A stretch of DNA of 64,000 nt, from assembly GCF_001705435.1 (NCBI RefSeq), contig NZ_MDEN01000068.1, positions 1 through 64,000 on the forward strand, read 5' to 3'. Position 1 is the first letter of the stretch; every line of letters begins with the position of its first letter. A model generated the notes under the pieces. The model was given only the letters and a program-made list of their open reading frames with translations. It had not been told where the DNA came from and did no database searches. A program made the translations under genes and the position numbers. Positions 39,786 through 52,844 of the stretch are shown one piece after another. This DNA comes from Pseudomonas graminis (GTDB lineage: Bacteria > Pseudomonadota > Gammaproteobacteria > Pseudomonadales > Pseudomonadaceae).

Positions 39786-41704
39786 CGCAGCCCGAAATCG
39801 TCGCGCCCGTATCGTTTCAAGAAACCGACACCGTGACTCTGACGCCCCCCTGGTTCGTGCAGGACTCTGAGTACCCGCCAGCTTTGACGACGTACATGCC
39901 GCTGGTGAACGGCGAAGAGACCTTTGGTGCCGTGCACCGTGCCATTGCAAGCGCGACACGTTCGGTCGATATCATTTGTTGGGGGTTCCAGCCGTCGATG
40001 TATTTCATTCGCAACGGGGGGAAGCACCCCAGCATCGGCGCGCTGCTCATGGAAAAGGCCAAGGAGGGTGTAAAGGTACGCGTATTGGGCTGGGAGGCGC
40101 CGTTCAATACCGCAGGCATGGCGGGCGAAGCTAACCTTCCAGGCAAGGGGTTGCTTGCGCTCGACGATCGTAAAATGCAACACACCGCCGACGTCGAATA
40201 CGGCTATGACCGTTATTGGTTCGCCAAGTGTGCCATTGCCGCTGGCCAGGCACCCAAGCGCATCAGTGAACAATACCCGGCTTACGCCAGTCGCGGCTTC
40301 AGCCTGTTCGACCGCGCCGAGATCGTTCACCAGGCCCGGTATCACAGCGCCGATCCGAACCTGAGCGCCATCACGTTCGCAGCCCTCGGTATTGCCGTCA
40401 CCCACCATCAGAAAACCGTGCTGGTGGACTATGAAGCGCCCGAACACGCGGTGGGTTTCGTCATGGGCCACAACACCCTCGACGAATATTGGGACACGGA
40501 TAAGCACTCGGCGCTCAAGCGCGACAAAGCCAGTAAACCCGCGCCCGATGCCGGGCCTCGGGGTGACACGCCGCGTCAGGACATTTCCAGCCAGGTGGCC
40601 GGGCCGATACTTGAGCACCTGCACCACAACTTCGCCACGGCCTGGTTCGACGCGACGGGCGAAGACCTGATGACCACTCGCGACGCCATGGCCCTGGGCA
40701 AACGCCTGCAATGCCCGGCCGACCAGCAACGGCACTTCGCCCAGATCCTGCGCACGCAGGCCCAGGAAGGCCGACGCGACATCGAGACGCTTTATCTGCA
40801 AGCGGTGAACAACGCCACGGGCTTCATCTACATCGAAAACCAGTACTTTCGCTGGCCGCCCCTGGCCGAAATGATCAAGAAGGCCGCCATCGCCCAGACC
40901 CAGGGCGGACGCGACCCCGGCAAGCACGGCGCATTGCACCTGTTCGTGATCACCAACGTGACCGACGACGGCATCGGCAAAGGCACGGTCAACACCCACC
41001 GCATGCTCGACAGCCTGGGGCGCGCCGACACCATGCCGAAAATCACCCAACTGCAGCGTATCGAGGCAGCCAAGGCAAAAGCCGCCGCGCAGGAGCAGGA
41101 CCTGAGCGAATTGATCGCAGACCAGGCGACAACCCTCGCCACCGAACTGTTGTCCCTCTCGACGACCCTTCTGACCGGGGGCGACAGCGCGATCAGCGAG
41201 AAGGCCCGCGAAAAGCGACGGGACGCCGAAAGCGCGGCGGCCTTCCGGATGGCTGTGCTCGAAGACCAGATCAAGGCCATCCAGCAAGAAGTGCTCAAGC
41301 CCGAGGAAATTCCCAACCTCAAAGTGCACATCTGCTCGCTGGTGGCGCCCGACTCACCTCCCGGCAACTGGATGCCGGTGTATATCCATTCCAAGTTGAT
41401 GATTGTCGACGATGTTTTCACCACCCATGGCTCCGCCAACATCAACACCAGAAGCATGCAGGTGGATAGCGAATTGAATATTGCCCATGAGTGGGCGAGT
41501 GAAACTCAGGCGTTGAGGCGGAGGTTGTGGAAGCTGCATACGGCCAAGCAAGGGATGCAGGATGATCCGGAGGCGGCGTTTAAAGCTTGGCAGAGCATTA
41601 TCAAGGAAAACAAGAAGAGAAAGGGTGATAAGGGGAAAGGCGAACCCTATGCGCCCCTCGTCGAGTTTCATTATTGCCCTGCCACCCTAACGAACCTCGA
41701 TTGA
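39782..41704 (+). CDS. Phospholipase D-family T6SS effector (Tle5-like)
   Basis: Predicted antibacterial phospholipase D of 640 aa. Two HxKx4D motifs are intact: HHQKTVLVD (about residues 207-215) and IHSKLMIVD (about 534-542), the second followed by GSANINTRSM. The segment AIASATRSVDIICWGFQPSM near residue 55 is also typical of PLD enzymes. Proteins of this group (PldA and PldB of P. aeruginosa) hydrolyse phospholipids from the periplasmic side of target cells. It overlaps vgrG by 4 bp and the next gene by 1 bp. The helical insert at about 420-500, rich in Ala, Glu and Lys, is unusual. No signal peptide is seen, as expected for T6SS cargo. Confidence 0.88.
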   Translation: MTQPEIVAPVSFQETDTVTLTPPWFVQDSEYPPALTTYMPLVNGEETFGAVHRAIASATRSVDIICWGFQPSMYFIRNGGKHPSIGALLMEKAKEGVKVRVLGWEAPFNTAGMAGEANLPGKGLLALDDRKMQHTADVEYGYDRYWFAKCAIAAGQAPKRISEQYPAYASRGFSLFDRAEIVHQARYHSADPNLSAITFAALGIAVTHHQKTVLVDYEAPEHAVGFVMGHNTLDEYWDTDKHSALKRDKASKPAPDAGPRGDTPRQDISSQVAGPILEHLHHNFATAWFDATGEDLMTTRDAMALGKRLQCPADQQRHFAQILRTQAQEGRRDIETLYLQAVNNATGFIYIENQYFRWPPLAEMIKKAAIAQTQGGRDPGKHGALHLFVITNVTDDGIGKGTVNTHRMLDSLGRADTMPKITQLQRIEAAKAKAAAQEQDLSELIADQATTLATELLSLSTTLLTGGDSAISEKAREKRRDAESAAAFRMAVLEDQIKAIQQEVLKPEEIPNLKVHICSLVAPDSPPGNWMPVYIHSKLMIVDDVFTTHGSANINTRSMQVDSELNIAHEWASETQALRRRLWKLHTAKQGMQDDPEAAFKAWQSIIKENKKRKGDKGKGEPYAPLVEFHYCPATLTNLD

Positions 41705-42990
41705 TGCGCCGTTTATTGCTGCTCGCCTGCCTGACTCTAACTGCCTGCGACAACGGCAGCGGGTTACGACCACCACTACCGGACAAGGACATCCCGATGA
41801 AATCCCTCGCTGCAATCAAGGACAACCTGGCCTTTATCTGCAAACACGAAACGCTACCTCCGGCAAGTGCTGACAGCGATCTGCTGTTCCAGTACGCCCG
41901 TTGGTTGGAGAAGAACAACCAGTTGAAACAGGACACGACTACCGACTTGGAAATTACCCGGCTGTACCGCATTGCTGCCGAGAACGGCCATGTCAAAGCC
42001 ACTATCAACCTGCAGAACGGTAGCCTCCGCGGAAAGTACAAACTTCGGGGCCACGAACACCTGCGCTTCAGTCAATACCTGATCGATGCAAAAGTAGCCA
42101 CGGGTTACTACTTTGTGTCGATGTTTCTAAAAAACGGTATCGCTGATCTGAAACAGGACATTGAGATGTCGTTGCGTTACTTGCGCAAGGCCGCCGACGA
42201 AGGGAGTGCCCAAGCCCAGTACGAGATTGGCGAGGCGCTGGCGCCAAGCGACATCGCTCCTGAAATTGCGGTGCAGATGTACCGCTGTGCCGCAGCTCAG
42301 GGCCACGGCGAAGCAGCATCAACATTGGGAGTTGACCGTAAATACAACAAACAATATCGAGAGGCGCTGGAAGCATTCCAACTCGGCGTTGCAGCGGGTG
42401 ATGAAACGTCAGCAGGATGGTTGGATGACAGTTTCCGAGGGCCAGAACTCACCGACGAATTGTATTATCTGGGTCTGGAGCAAGACCTCGAACGCGCCGA
42501 CCGCTACAAAACCATCTGGCGCATCCTGGCGAGGTATTCCTACGCCCACCCCAAAGTCCCCGAAATCAACGACATCCTCCCGCTGCCCCCGGCCAAACTG
42601 CCGCCGTGGGATGGCAAGCTGCAATGGCTGGAAGCCCGCGAAGCCAATGTCCCGCCTGAAAAACCATCGCCTGAGTTAATTCAGCGCCTGACCCAGGACC
42701 TAAAACTCGACCCTGCTACCGGCAGACCGATGCCGGGCGCCAAGGGCTTCAGCCAGGCAGACCTGTCAGCCGACCAATGCGTCGCCGGGACCAAGTGCCC
42801 GGTCAGCGGTTGGTGGCAGGTGGTCGTTCACCGAGAGCTGCACACCCCCAACGGCCAGTCCATTGTTCGTCACTTCGAGCAAGGAGACGTTTTCCCTGTC
42901 GAGCGCATGCGCTATTACCGTGACCGAATCTGGCCGCTGCCCAAGAGCGAACACGAAGGCCCGGTGCGGGTCTGGTGGAGGCTGGCATGA
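41704..42990 (+). CDS. Sel1-repeat lipoprotein, probable Tli5-type immunity protein
   Basis: Predicted lipoprotein of 428 aa with lipobox LTAC (C15) after a short Leu-rich signal peptide. Sel1-like repeats are visible in the middle (AIAAENGHVKATINL type near residue 95, and SLRYLRKAADEGSAQAQYEI near 155). Immunity proteins of PldB-type effectors are periplasmic Sel1-repeat proteins, so this is the best candidate to protect against the upstream phospholipase. The ATG at 41704 shares a base with the effector stop (TGATG). Asp follows the lipid-bearing Cys, which in enterobacteria favours inner-membrane retention; this is inference for Pseudomonas. Confidence 0.8.
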   Translation: MRRLLLLACLTLTACDNGSGLRPPLPDKDIPMKSLAAIKDNLAFICKHETLPPASADSDLLFQYARWLEKNNQLKQDTTTDLEITRLYRIAAENGHVKATINLQNGSLRGKYKLRGHEHLRFSQYLIDAKVATGYYFVSMFLKNGIADLKQDIEMSLRYLRKAADEGSAQAQYEIGEALAPSDIAPEIAVQMYRCAAAQGHGEAASTLGVDRKYNKQYREALEAFQLGVAAGDETSAGWLDDSFRGPELTDELYYLGLEQDLERADRYKTIWRILARYSYAHPKVPEINDILPLPPAKLPPWDGKLQWLEAREANVPPEKPSPELIQRLTQDLKLDPATGRPMPGAKGFSQADLSADQCVAGTKCPVSGWWQVVVHRELHTPNGQSIVRHFEQGDVFPVERMRYYRDRIWPLPKSEHEGPVRVWWRLA

Positions 42991-44009
42991 AGAAGTGGTT
43001 TCTGAAGGCGTTCTTCCTGCTGTCCGCAACAATGCTGCTGACCACAGGGTTGTTTGAGCTCTACAGCAAAATGCCAGTCTGCGAAGAGCTGGTAAACGGA
43101 CGGGGCGCGCTGAACAATAGTTGTCTGCCCTATGATCAGGTACTCGCAGGTGACTACAGGGTCCGAAAAGGCCAGGTGTATTGGGAGGATCGAGAATATG
43201 CACCTGAAAAAAACTGCGGATTTGGGTATTTTTCGATACTTGCAAATATAACTAGTTTTAAGTGTTTGTTGGAGATGAAGGGATACATTCGAACAGTAGA
43301 GCATCGAACGTTAACCAAGCTAGAAAAGCTGTCGCCTGCGTTCAGGGTTTTAGAAGGCACAGAATCCGGACTGTTGGACTGGCAAAAAAAGCAATTCAAC
43401 AAATATGCCGTGAGCGAACAGGGTGTGTATTTCGAAGGACGGTTGTTGGAAGGGGCCGACCCAAAAAACTTCTCGGTTATCTTCCCGCTGGGCGATTCTA
43501 AGGTGTGGAGCTTTTTCAACGTCTCCCGTGCTGGAAGTCTTACCTTTGTGAGCGGGAAAAGCTTGGGAAACGTCGATCCAGCTTTATATCATTTGCTCCC
43601 ACCTGTTAAAGGTCCAAGCGTTCCCGCTGGTTGTGGTGCGAATACGCTGGCTGAGCCGCTTCAGGCTGAAGGTGGCAGTTCATTCAATGGGGTGGCTAAC
43701 TGTGGACTGGCTGTTTCTCATAATCTGAACGTGTTGGCACCCTGCGAAATGTCGGAGAAAGGTGTAAGGGGCGCGTGCTGGTCATTGAAGAATTTGGATT
43801 CGGCCATCGACAAGGGAGTAGCGGCACAATCGGGCAAGGACGTCTTCTATTTTCATCGTTATGGAGTAAGTAAGTTTATAGGTGCGGCCTTGACCGATTA
43901 CTTCGTGTTTGAGCGCGATGGAATGTTGTACATTGATAGTGGCGGCACAAACTTCAGAATGTTGTTGGGGCGGAGCAACTTTGCGACACTTATATTGAGC
44001 AGAAAGTGA
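42987..44009 (+). CDS. DKNYY-like protein, second candidate immunity protein
   Basis: Protein of 340 aa with an N-terminal signal anchor (about residues 4-27). A stretch near residue 150 (KYAVSEQGVYFEGRLLEGAD) matches the repeat type of DKNYY-domain proteins; a second weaker copy lies near 290. It has four or more cysteines, consistent with a periplasmic fold. Base composition is clearly lower in GC than neighbouring genes. The ATG overlaps the stop of the Sel1 lipoprotein gene (ATGA), so it is part of the same effector/immunity cassette. It could be a second immunity factor or protect against another effector. Confidence 0.72.
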   Translation: MKKWFLKAFFLLSATMLLTTGLFELYSKMPVCEELVNGRGALNNSCLPYDQVLAGDYRVRKGQVYWEDREYAPEKNCGFGYFSILANITSFKCLLEMKGYIRTVEHRTLTKLEKLSPAFRVLEGTESGLLDWQKKQFNKYAVSEQGVYFEGRLLEGADPKNFSVIFPLGDSKVWSFFNVSRAGSLTFVSGKSLGNVDPALYHLLPPVKGPSVPAGCGANTLAEPLQAEGGSSFNGVANCGLAVSHNLNVLAPCEMSEKGVRGACWSLKNLDSAIDKGVAAQSGKDVFYFHRYGVSKFIGAALTDYFVFERDGMLYIDSGGTNFRMLLGRSNFATLILSRK

Positions 44010-44132
44010 ACCAGCTAATGCGCTGGCGTAATTGTCTGTATGGTTTTATTTTTTAAAAAAATAGAAATCTCATCTGGCTTGCTTATTTGGCTCGATGCAT
44101 TACCCATGAATTTCAATCAGAAGGTATCCCTT

Positions 44133-44396
44133 ATGAAAGGCATCATCCGCATCGGCGACACCACCACCGGCGGCGGCATCGTCAAAACCGGCTCGGACGC
44201 AATGATCTTCGAAGGCATTGGCGCGGCGCGCGTAGGCGACATCGTGCTTTGCCCGTTGCCAGGCCATGGCACCACCCGCATTGCCCAGGGCAACTCAGGC
44301 TACAGCGACGACGGCGTAGCCATCGCGTTCCACGACGACCTCTGTGAGTGTGGCTGCGCATTGATCACCTCCCTCCCGGAAGCCAGCGCCGGCTGA
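44133..44396 (+). CDS. PAAR-domain T6SS spike tip protein
   Basis: Protein of 87 aa consisting of one PAAR domain: MKGIIRIGDTTTGGGIVKTG at the start, DIVLCPLPGHGTTRIAQGN in the middle, and the C-terminal CECGCALITS, with Cys and His residues that bind the tip metal. It sharpens the VgrG spike. No toxin extension is present. I start at the ATG at 44133 with AAGG about 10 bp upstream; a longer upstream frame is not family-like. Separated by 123 bp of low-GC sequence from the preceding gene. Confidence 0.9.
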   Translation: MKGIIRIGDTTTGGGIVKTGSDAMIFEGIGAARVGDIVLCPLPGHGTTRIAQGNSGYSDDGVAIAFHDDLCECGCALITSLPEASAG

Positions 44397-44448
44397 GCAG
44401 GCAGGATGTTTATCAACACCCGAGACACCCAAGACAAGGACATCTGCC

Positions 44449-46215
44449 ATGAGCAAGGACAACCCGACGCTGGCGTACTTCGACGCCGAGATGCGCTACC
44501 TGCGCGAAGCGGCTAAAGAATACGGCGCCGCATTCCCCGACCGCGCCGCCGCGTTGAGTCTGAACAGACCCGGGGCTCAGGACCCCGCCGTCGAACAGCT
44601 GTTTCAGGGCTTTGCGTTCCTGATGGGGCGTCTGCGGGAAAAGCTCGACGATGACCTGCCGGAGTTGACTGAGGGCTTGGTCGGGCTGGTGCGGCCGCAG
44701 TATTTGCGCATGATTCCGTCGCTGTCGATCGTCGAGTTCTCGCCTGACATCCATGAGATGAAGACCAGCGAGACGATCCGCAAAGGCTTCGAGGTGCGCT
44801 CGCGACCGGTCGGCCCGCAGGGGACTCGCTGCCGTTACACCACCACGCAGGACCTGACGCTGCGTGCGCTGTCCCTTGATGCCGTGGGGGTTGGACAGGA
44901 GGCGGATGGCTGCTCGGTGATCAGGCTGCGTTTCTCCCGGGGCAAGCTGTTGCAATGGGACACGATGGACCTGGGCAACCTGCCGTTGTACCTGAATGCC
45001 AGCGCGCCCGCGGCCAACGCCTTACATCAGGCGCTGGCGCTCAATGCCCGCAAGGTCTACCTGCGCAGGGGGAGCTCGGAGCGCGAGGAGGTCGCTGTCA
45101 AATTCAGCCCCAAGGGCTTCGGCGACGAGGATCGCCTCTGGCCGCAGGGAGAAGACCGTATCAGCGGCTGCCCGTTATTGCTGGAGTATTTCAGCTTCCC
45201 CGAGAAATTCATGTTCCTCACGATCAAGGGCCTGGAGCAGGTGAAACTGGACGCCAACACCAAGGCGTTAGAGCTTGAAGTGGTGCTCGGTCAACCCTGG
45301 CCCCGCGGGTTCGCGCTCAGTGCAGAGCACGTCCGTCTTCACGCCGTGCCGGTCATTAATCTGTTTGCCCTAGAGGCGGACCCTCTGGCCCTCGATCCCT
45401 TACAGACCGATTACCGGCTGCGGCCAGTGCAGGTGGAGGATGCCGACACGGACATCTATTCCGTGGACAGCGTAATTGCGGGCAAGCGTGCTGCGCGGCA
45501 CGAGTATGTGCCCTTCAGCCATTTTCAGCACAGGGGCGGCATGCTGCGCGACGACGCTCCGGAGCGCTATTTCCATACCCGGCTCAAACCCGCGCCAGAT
45601 GGGTCCCACGACACATGGCTGATCCTGGGAGGAGACGGTTTCGAACAGGACCGCTTGAACCCGGCACACCGCCTGACACTGCAGTTGACGGGCATCAACG
45701 GCGAGCTGCCGCGAATGGCGCTGGCCGAAACAGTGCTGGACCAGCCTGCGCAGTCCAGTCGGCGGACATTGACGGTGCGCAAGCTCTGTGCGCCGACGAT
45801 GCCTTGTTACGCACCCGACAAAGACCGCTTTCACTGGCGTGTGCTCAGTCACCTGGGCTCAAGCTTTCTGCCCTTGCTCGACAGTGCCGAGGTCTTGCGC
45901 AATACGCTGGCGCTTTACGACTGGACCGACAGTGCGCTGAACCGGCGCCGGTTACAGTCGATCATCGAGGTTCGTCATCACCTGATCCAACGTTTTGAGG
46001 GCGGCTTTCTGCTGCGCGGTGTGGACATTGAAGTCACGCTGGAGGCAGGCCATTTCGCGGGGGAAGGGGACATCTGCCTGTTTGGTGAACTGCTCAACCG
46101 CTTCTTTGCGCAGTACGCCGACATTCATCTGTTCAACCAGCTGACGTTGATCCTGCAACCGCAGGATAAACATTTGCGGTGGAGCGAAAATCACAGCCAG
46201 CGAGTGCCTGGGTGA
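44449..46215 (+). CDS. tssF: Type VI secretion baseplate subunit TssF
   Basis: Full-length TssF (COG3519) of 588 aa. The start MSKDNPTLAYFDAEMRYLRE, then FPDRAAALSLNRPGAQDPAV and LVRPQYLRMIPSLSIVEF are standard for the family; the C-terminal region has VDIEVTLEAGHFAGEGDICL and GELLNRFFAQYADIHLFNQL. TssF forms the baseplate wedge with TssG, TssE and TssK, but tssG does not follow. The gene is intact, so either it supports an unlinked T6SS or it is a recent remnant. Begins 52 bp after the PAAR gene. Confidence 0.92.
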   Translation: MSKDNPTLAYFDAEMRYLREAAKEYGAAFPDRAAALSLNRPGAQDPAVEQLFQGFAFLMGRLREKLDDDLPELTEGLVGLVRPQYLRMIPSLSIVEFSPDIHEMKTSETIRKGFEVRSRPVGPQGTRCRYTTTQDLTLRALSLDAVGVGQEADGCSVIRLRFSRGKLLQWDTMDLGNLPLYLNASAPAANALHQALALNARKVYLRRGSSEREEVAVKFSPKGFGDEDRLWPQGEDRISGCPLLLEYFSFPEKFMFLTIKGLEQVKLDANTKALELEVVLGQPWPRGFALSAEHVRLHAVPVINLFALEADPLALDPLQTDYRLRPVQVEDADTDIYSVDSVIAGKRAARHEYVPFSHFQHRGGMLRDDAPERYFHTRLKPAPDGSHDTWLILGGDGFEQDRLNPAHRLTLQLTGINGELPRMALAETVLDQPAQSSRRTLTVRKLCAPTMPCYAPDKDRFHWRVLSHLGSSFLPLLDSAEVLRNTLALYDWTDSALNRRRLQSIIEVRHHLIQRFEGGFLLRGVDIEVTLEAGHFAGEGDICLFGELLNRFFAQYADIHLFNQLTLILQPQDKHLRWSENHSQRVPG

Positions 46216-46289
46216 ATCGTTAATTGGCGAGCACCGTGGCAGATTTTCTTTCATTGAGACGCTACGCTGCCGCAGAGCAAACATAGCGG

Positions 46290-46382
46290 TGTGGGAGCGA
46301 GCTTGCTCGCGATACAGGGCGGCAATCCGCCGACTATTTCAGCGTCTGGAATGCCGTATTCGCGAGCAAGCTCGCTCCCACA
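46290..46382. repeat. REPIN of the GGGAGCGAGCTTGCTCGC family
   Basis: Two 23-bp palindromic units in inverted orientation (46290-46312 and 46360-46382) with a 47-bp spacer, able to fold as one large hairpin. It fills the gap between tssF and metH, whose 3' ends converge, and may act as a transcription or mRNA stability barrier. Confidence 0.88.
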
Positions 46383-46431
46383 GGTCCTGCAGTGGCCGAA
46401 TCCAGTTCAGCCGAAAATGACTGGGCCGTGA

Positions 46432-50142
<3,711 letters not shown>

Positions 50143-50312
50143 GAAGGTTACCCGGATGAAGAAGTACGAAATAAGGTGGCGCTGAAAGGTGCGAAATAAT
50201 AGCAAACCTGTACGGATTTAAATCATTCCGGGATTTACATGAATTCTGTTCATGTTACGCGGCACCGCCAAACGGTAGAATCCCGGCGATTCATTTTCAG
50301 GACGCCCGTTCC

Positions 50313-52613
50313 ATGTTGCATCGCGTGCTCGCCAGTTCCCTGGCCTTGTTGTTTTGCGGTGCAGCGTTCGCGCAGTCACCCCTTCAGTCTCCGGCTATTT
50401 CCTACAGCCGCGATATCCAGCCGATCTTCACCGAGAAGTGCGTCGCCTGCCACGCCTGCAACGACGCTGCCTGTCAGCTGAACCTGGGCAGCGGCGAAGG
50501 TGTGCTGCGCGGTGCATCGAAGGTGCCGGTTTACGAAGGCGACCGCAGCAAGGCGGTCGCCCCCACCCGGATTTTCGTCGACGCGCAGGGCCCTGACGCC
50601 TGGCGCAAGAAAGGCTTCTATTCAGTGCTGGACGGGCAGAGCAATCAGGCGGCGCTGATGGCAAAGATGCTCGAGTTCGGGCACAGCGCGCCATTGGTGC
50701 CCAACGCGCGGCTGCCGGATGACATCGTGCTGGGCCTGAACCGCCAGAACATGTGCCCGTTGCCCAACGAGTTTGCCGCTTATGCCACGGCGCGTCCGGG
50801 GCAGGGCATGCCGCTGGCGGTGACCGGCCTCACCGACGCTCAATACAGCACGCTGCAACGCTGGCTGGCAGCCGGGGCACCCGTGGAGCAGACGCCGGTG
50901 CAACCGAGTACGGGCGAAGCGGCGCAGATCACCGAATGGGAGCGCCTGCTCAATCGCCCCGGATCGAGCGAGGCGCTGGTCGGCCGTTGGCTGTACGAAC
51001 ACCTGTTTCTGGCCCACGTGTATTTCAGCGACGGCGAGCCGGGGCACTTTTTCCAGTGGGTGCGCTCGCGCACGCCGAGCGGCCAGCCGGTTGACCTGAT
51101 CGCCACGCGCCGTCCCGACGACGATCCTGGCACCACCTTCTATTACCGCCTGATGCCGGTGCAGGGCGTCATCGTCCACAAGACCCACATCACCTACCCG
51201 ATGGGCCCGCAGAAGCTGGCCCGGGTCAAGCAACTGTTCTACAGCGGCACCTGGCACGCCACCGAGCTGCCCGGCTATGGCCCGCAGCATCGGGCCAATC
51301 CGTTCGAAACGTTCAAGCAGATCCCCGCTGACGCGCGCTACCAGTTCATGCTGGACAATGCCGAATACTTCGTTCGCACGTTCATTCGCGGCCCGGTGTG
51401 TCGGGGCGAGATCGCCACGGATGTGATTCGCGATCATTTCTGGGCGCTGTTTCAAGCGCCCGACCACGACCGTTACATCACCGACGCGGCCTACCGGGCC
51501 AAGGCCACGCCATTGCTGCCGATGCCGGGGCAGGACGATGACGTCGGCAGCGTGCTGACCCTGTGGCACGACTACCGCGACAAGCGCAATCAGTACGAAG
51601 ACCTGCGCAGCGATGCCTACGCGCACATGCCCCCGCCGGGTTGGGCGACGCTGTGGGCGGGCAACGACAACGCGCTGCTGACCATCTTCCGCCACTTCGA
51701 CAGCGCCTCGGTGAACAAAGGGCTGATTGGCGCGCTGCCCAACAGCGTCTGGCTGTTCGACTACCCCTTGCTGGAGCGCACCTATTACCAGTTGGCAGTC
51801 AATTTCGACGTCTACGGCAACGTCTCTCATCAGGTGCAGACGCGCTTGTATTTCGACCTGATCCGCAACGGCGCCGAGGTCAACTTCCTGCGCCTGATGC
51901 CGGCCGACAAGCGCGATGACATCCTCGGCGACTGGTACCAGAACGGCGGCAAATTAAAGATGTGGCTGGATTACCAGGCCATCGACGATGACACCCCGAG
52001 CGGCCTGACACTCGATGAGAAAAACCCCAAGCGTGACTTCGAGCGCAAGTTGATCGAGCGTGCGGGCACCTTGAACGTGACGCCGGACCCGATCAATCGC
52101 TGCGACGGCGCCTACTGTTCGCGTGAGGGACTGGACCCGGTGTTCAGCGAGGTGGAGCAGACATTGAGCCGGCTGACGTCGCGGCCGGCGGCGGGGCTGA
52201 AGGTCATTCACCAGTTGCCGGAAGCGACGATGCTGCGGATCCAGGATGGCAGCGGCAAACGCATCGTCTACAGCATGCTGCGCAACCGGGCCCACAGTAA
52301 CGTCGCCTTTCTGATGGGCGAGGATTACCGCTACCAGCCCGGTCTGGACACGCTGACAATCTATCCGGGTGTGCTGAGCAGCTACCCGAATTTCATGTTC
52401 AACGTCCCGGCCAGCGAGGTCGGTGCGTTCGTTGACGCAATGGAGCAGGCCCACGATCACAAGCAGGCGTTCGACGCTATCGTCCAGCGCTGGGGCGTGC
52501 GCCGCAGCCATCCGCTGTTCTGGACGTACTTCCACGACCTGGACCGCTACCTTCAGGAAACCGAGCCGCGCGAGGCGGGTGTCTTGGACATGAATCGCTA
52601 CGAGAATCTCTGA
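50313..52613 (+). CDS. cti: Fatty acid cis/trans isomerase (Cti)
   Basis: Periplasmic heme protein of 766 aa that turns cis- into trans-unsaturated fatty acids in membrane phospholipids, a rapid response of pseudomonads to solvents and heat. The Sec signal peptide MLHRVLASSLALLFCGAAFA precedes a c-type heme site CVACH (C43, C46, H47). Length fits the family. It diverges from metH; no regulator is adjacent, in line with post-translational control reported for Cti. Confidence 0.94.
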   Translation: MLHRVLASSLALLFCGAAFAQSPLQSPAISYSRDIQPIFTEKCVACHACNDAACQLNLGSGEGVLRGASKVPVYEGDRSKAVAPTRIFVDAQGPDAWRKKGFYSVLDGQSNQAALMAKMLEFGHSAPLVPNARLPDDIVLGLNRQNMCPLPNEFAAYATARPGQGMPLAVTGLTDAQYSTLQRWLAAGAPVEQTPVQPSTGEAAQITEWERLLNRPGSSEALVGRWLYEHLFLAHVYFSDGEPGHFFQWVRSRTPSGQPVDLIATRRPDDDPGTTFYYRLMPVQGVIVHKTHITYPMGPQKLARVKQLFYSGTWHATELPGYGPQHRANPFETFKQIPADARYQFMLDNAEYFVRTFIRGPVCRGEIATDVIRDHFWALFQAPDHDRYITDAAYRAKATPLLPMPGQDDDVGSVLTLWHDYRDKRNQYEDLRSDAYAHMPPPGWATLWAGNDNALLTIFRHFDSASVNKGLIGALPNSVWLFDYPLLERTYYQLAVNFDVYGNVSHQVQTRLYFDLIRNGAEVNFLRLMPADKRDDILGDWYQNGGKLKMWLDYQAIDDDTPSGLTLDEKNPKRDFERKLIERAGTLNVTPDPINRCDGAYCSREGLDPVFSEVEQTLSRLTSRPAAGLKVIHQLPEATMLRIQDGSGKRIVYSMLRNRAHSNVAFLMGEDYRYQPGLDTLTIYPGVLSSYPNFMFNVPASEVGAFVDAMEQAHDHKQAFDAIVQRWGVRRSHPLFWTYFHDLDRYLQETEPREAGVLDMNRYENL

Positions 52614-52844
52614 GCCGCCCGCGAGCCGCCCTGCAGAAAATCTTCACACTACGCGTCGGCCCCGCTGATGCTGCTTCAAACAGGGAAACCCTTGTAATAC
52701 ATGGCGCGCAGCCATTATGCAGCCCGTCAGTGACGCCGAACCTTTTCGCAACTTATGAAGTCCGACCTTGGGAGTCGCTCTTCGACACCTTGCCTTTTCG
52801 GGCGTGGCAGCGAAGGTCAATCCAGACGAAGCAAGAGGTTGCAG

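Noticed and set aside
38028..39959. Long open frame antisense to vgrG and the effector start
   Set aside because: Same artefact; it crosses two well-supported genes and shows no domain.
46216..46431. Remnant of tssG after tssF
   Set aside because: I read the spacer in all frames for TssG-like sequence and saw only a REPIN and short unrelated stretches.
50143..50312. Cobalamin riboswitch upstream of metH
   Set aside because: The core GCTGCCCCCGCAAC block and the other B12 elements are absent from this 170-bp spacer.
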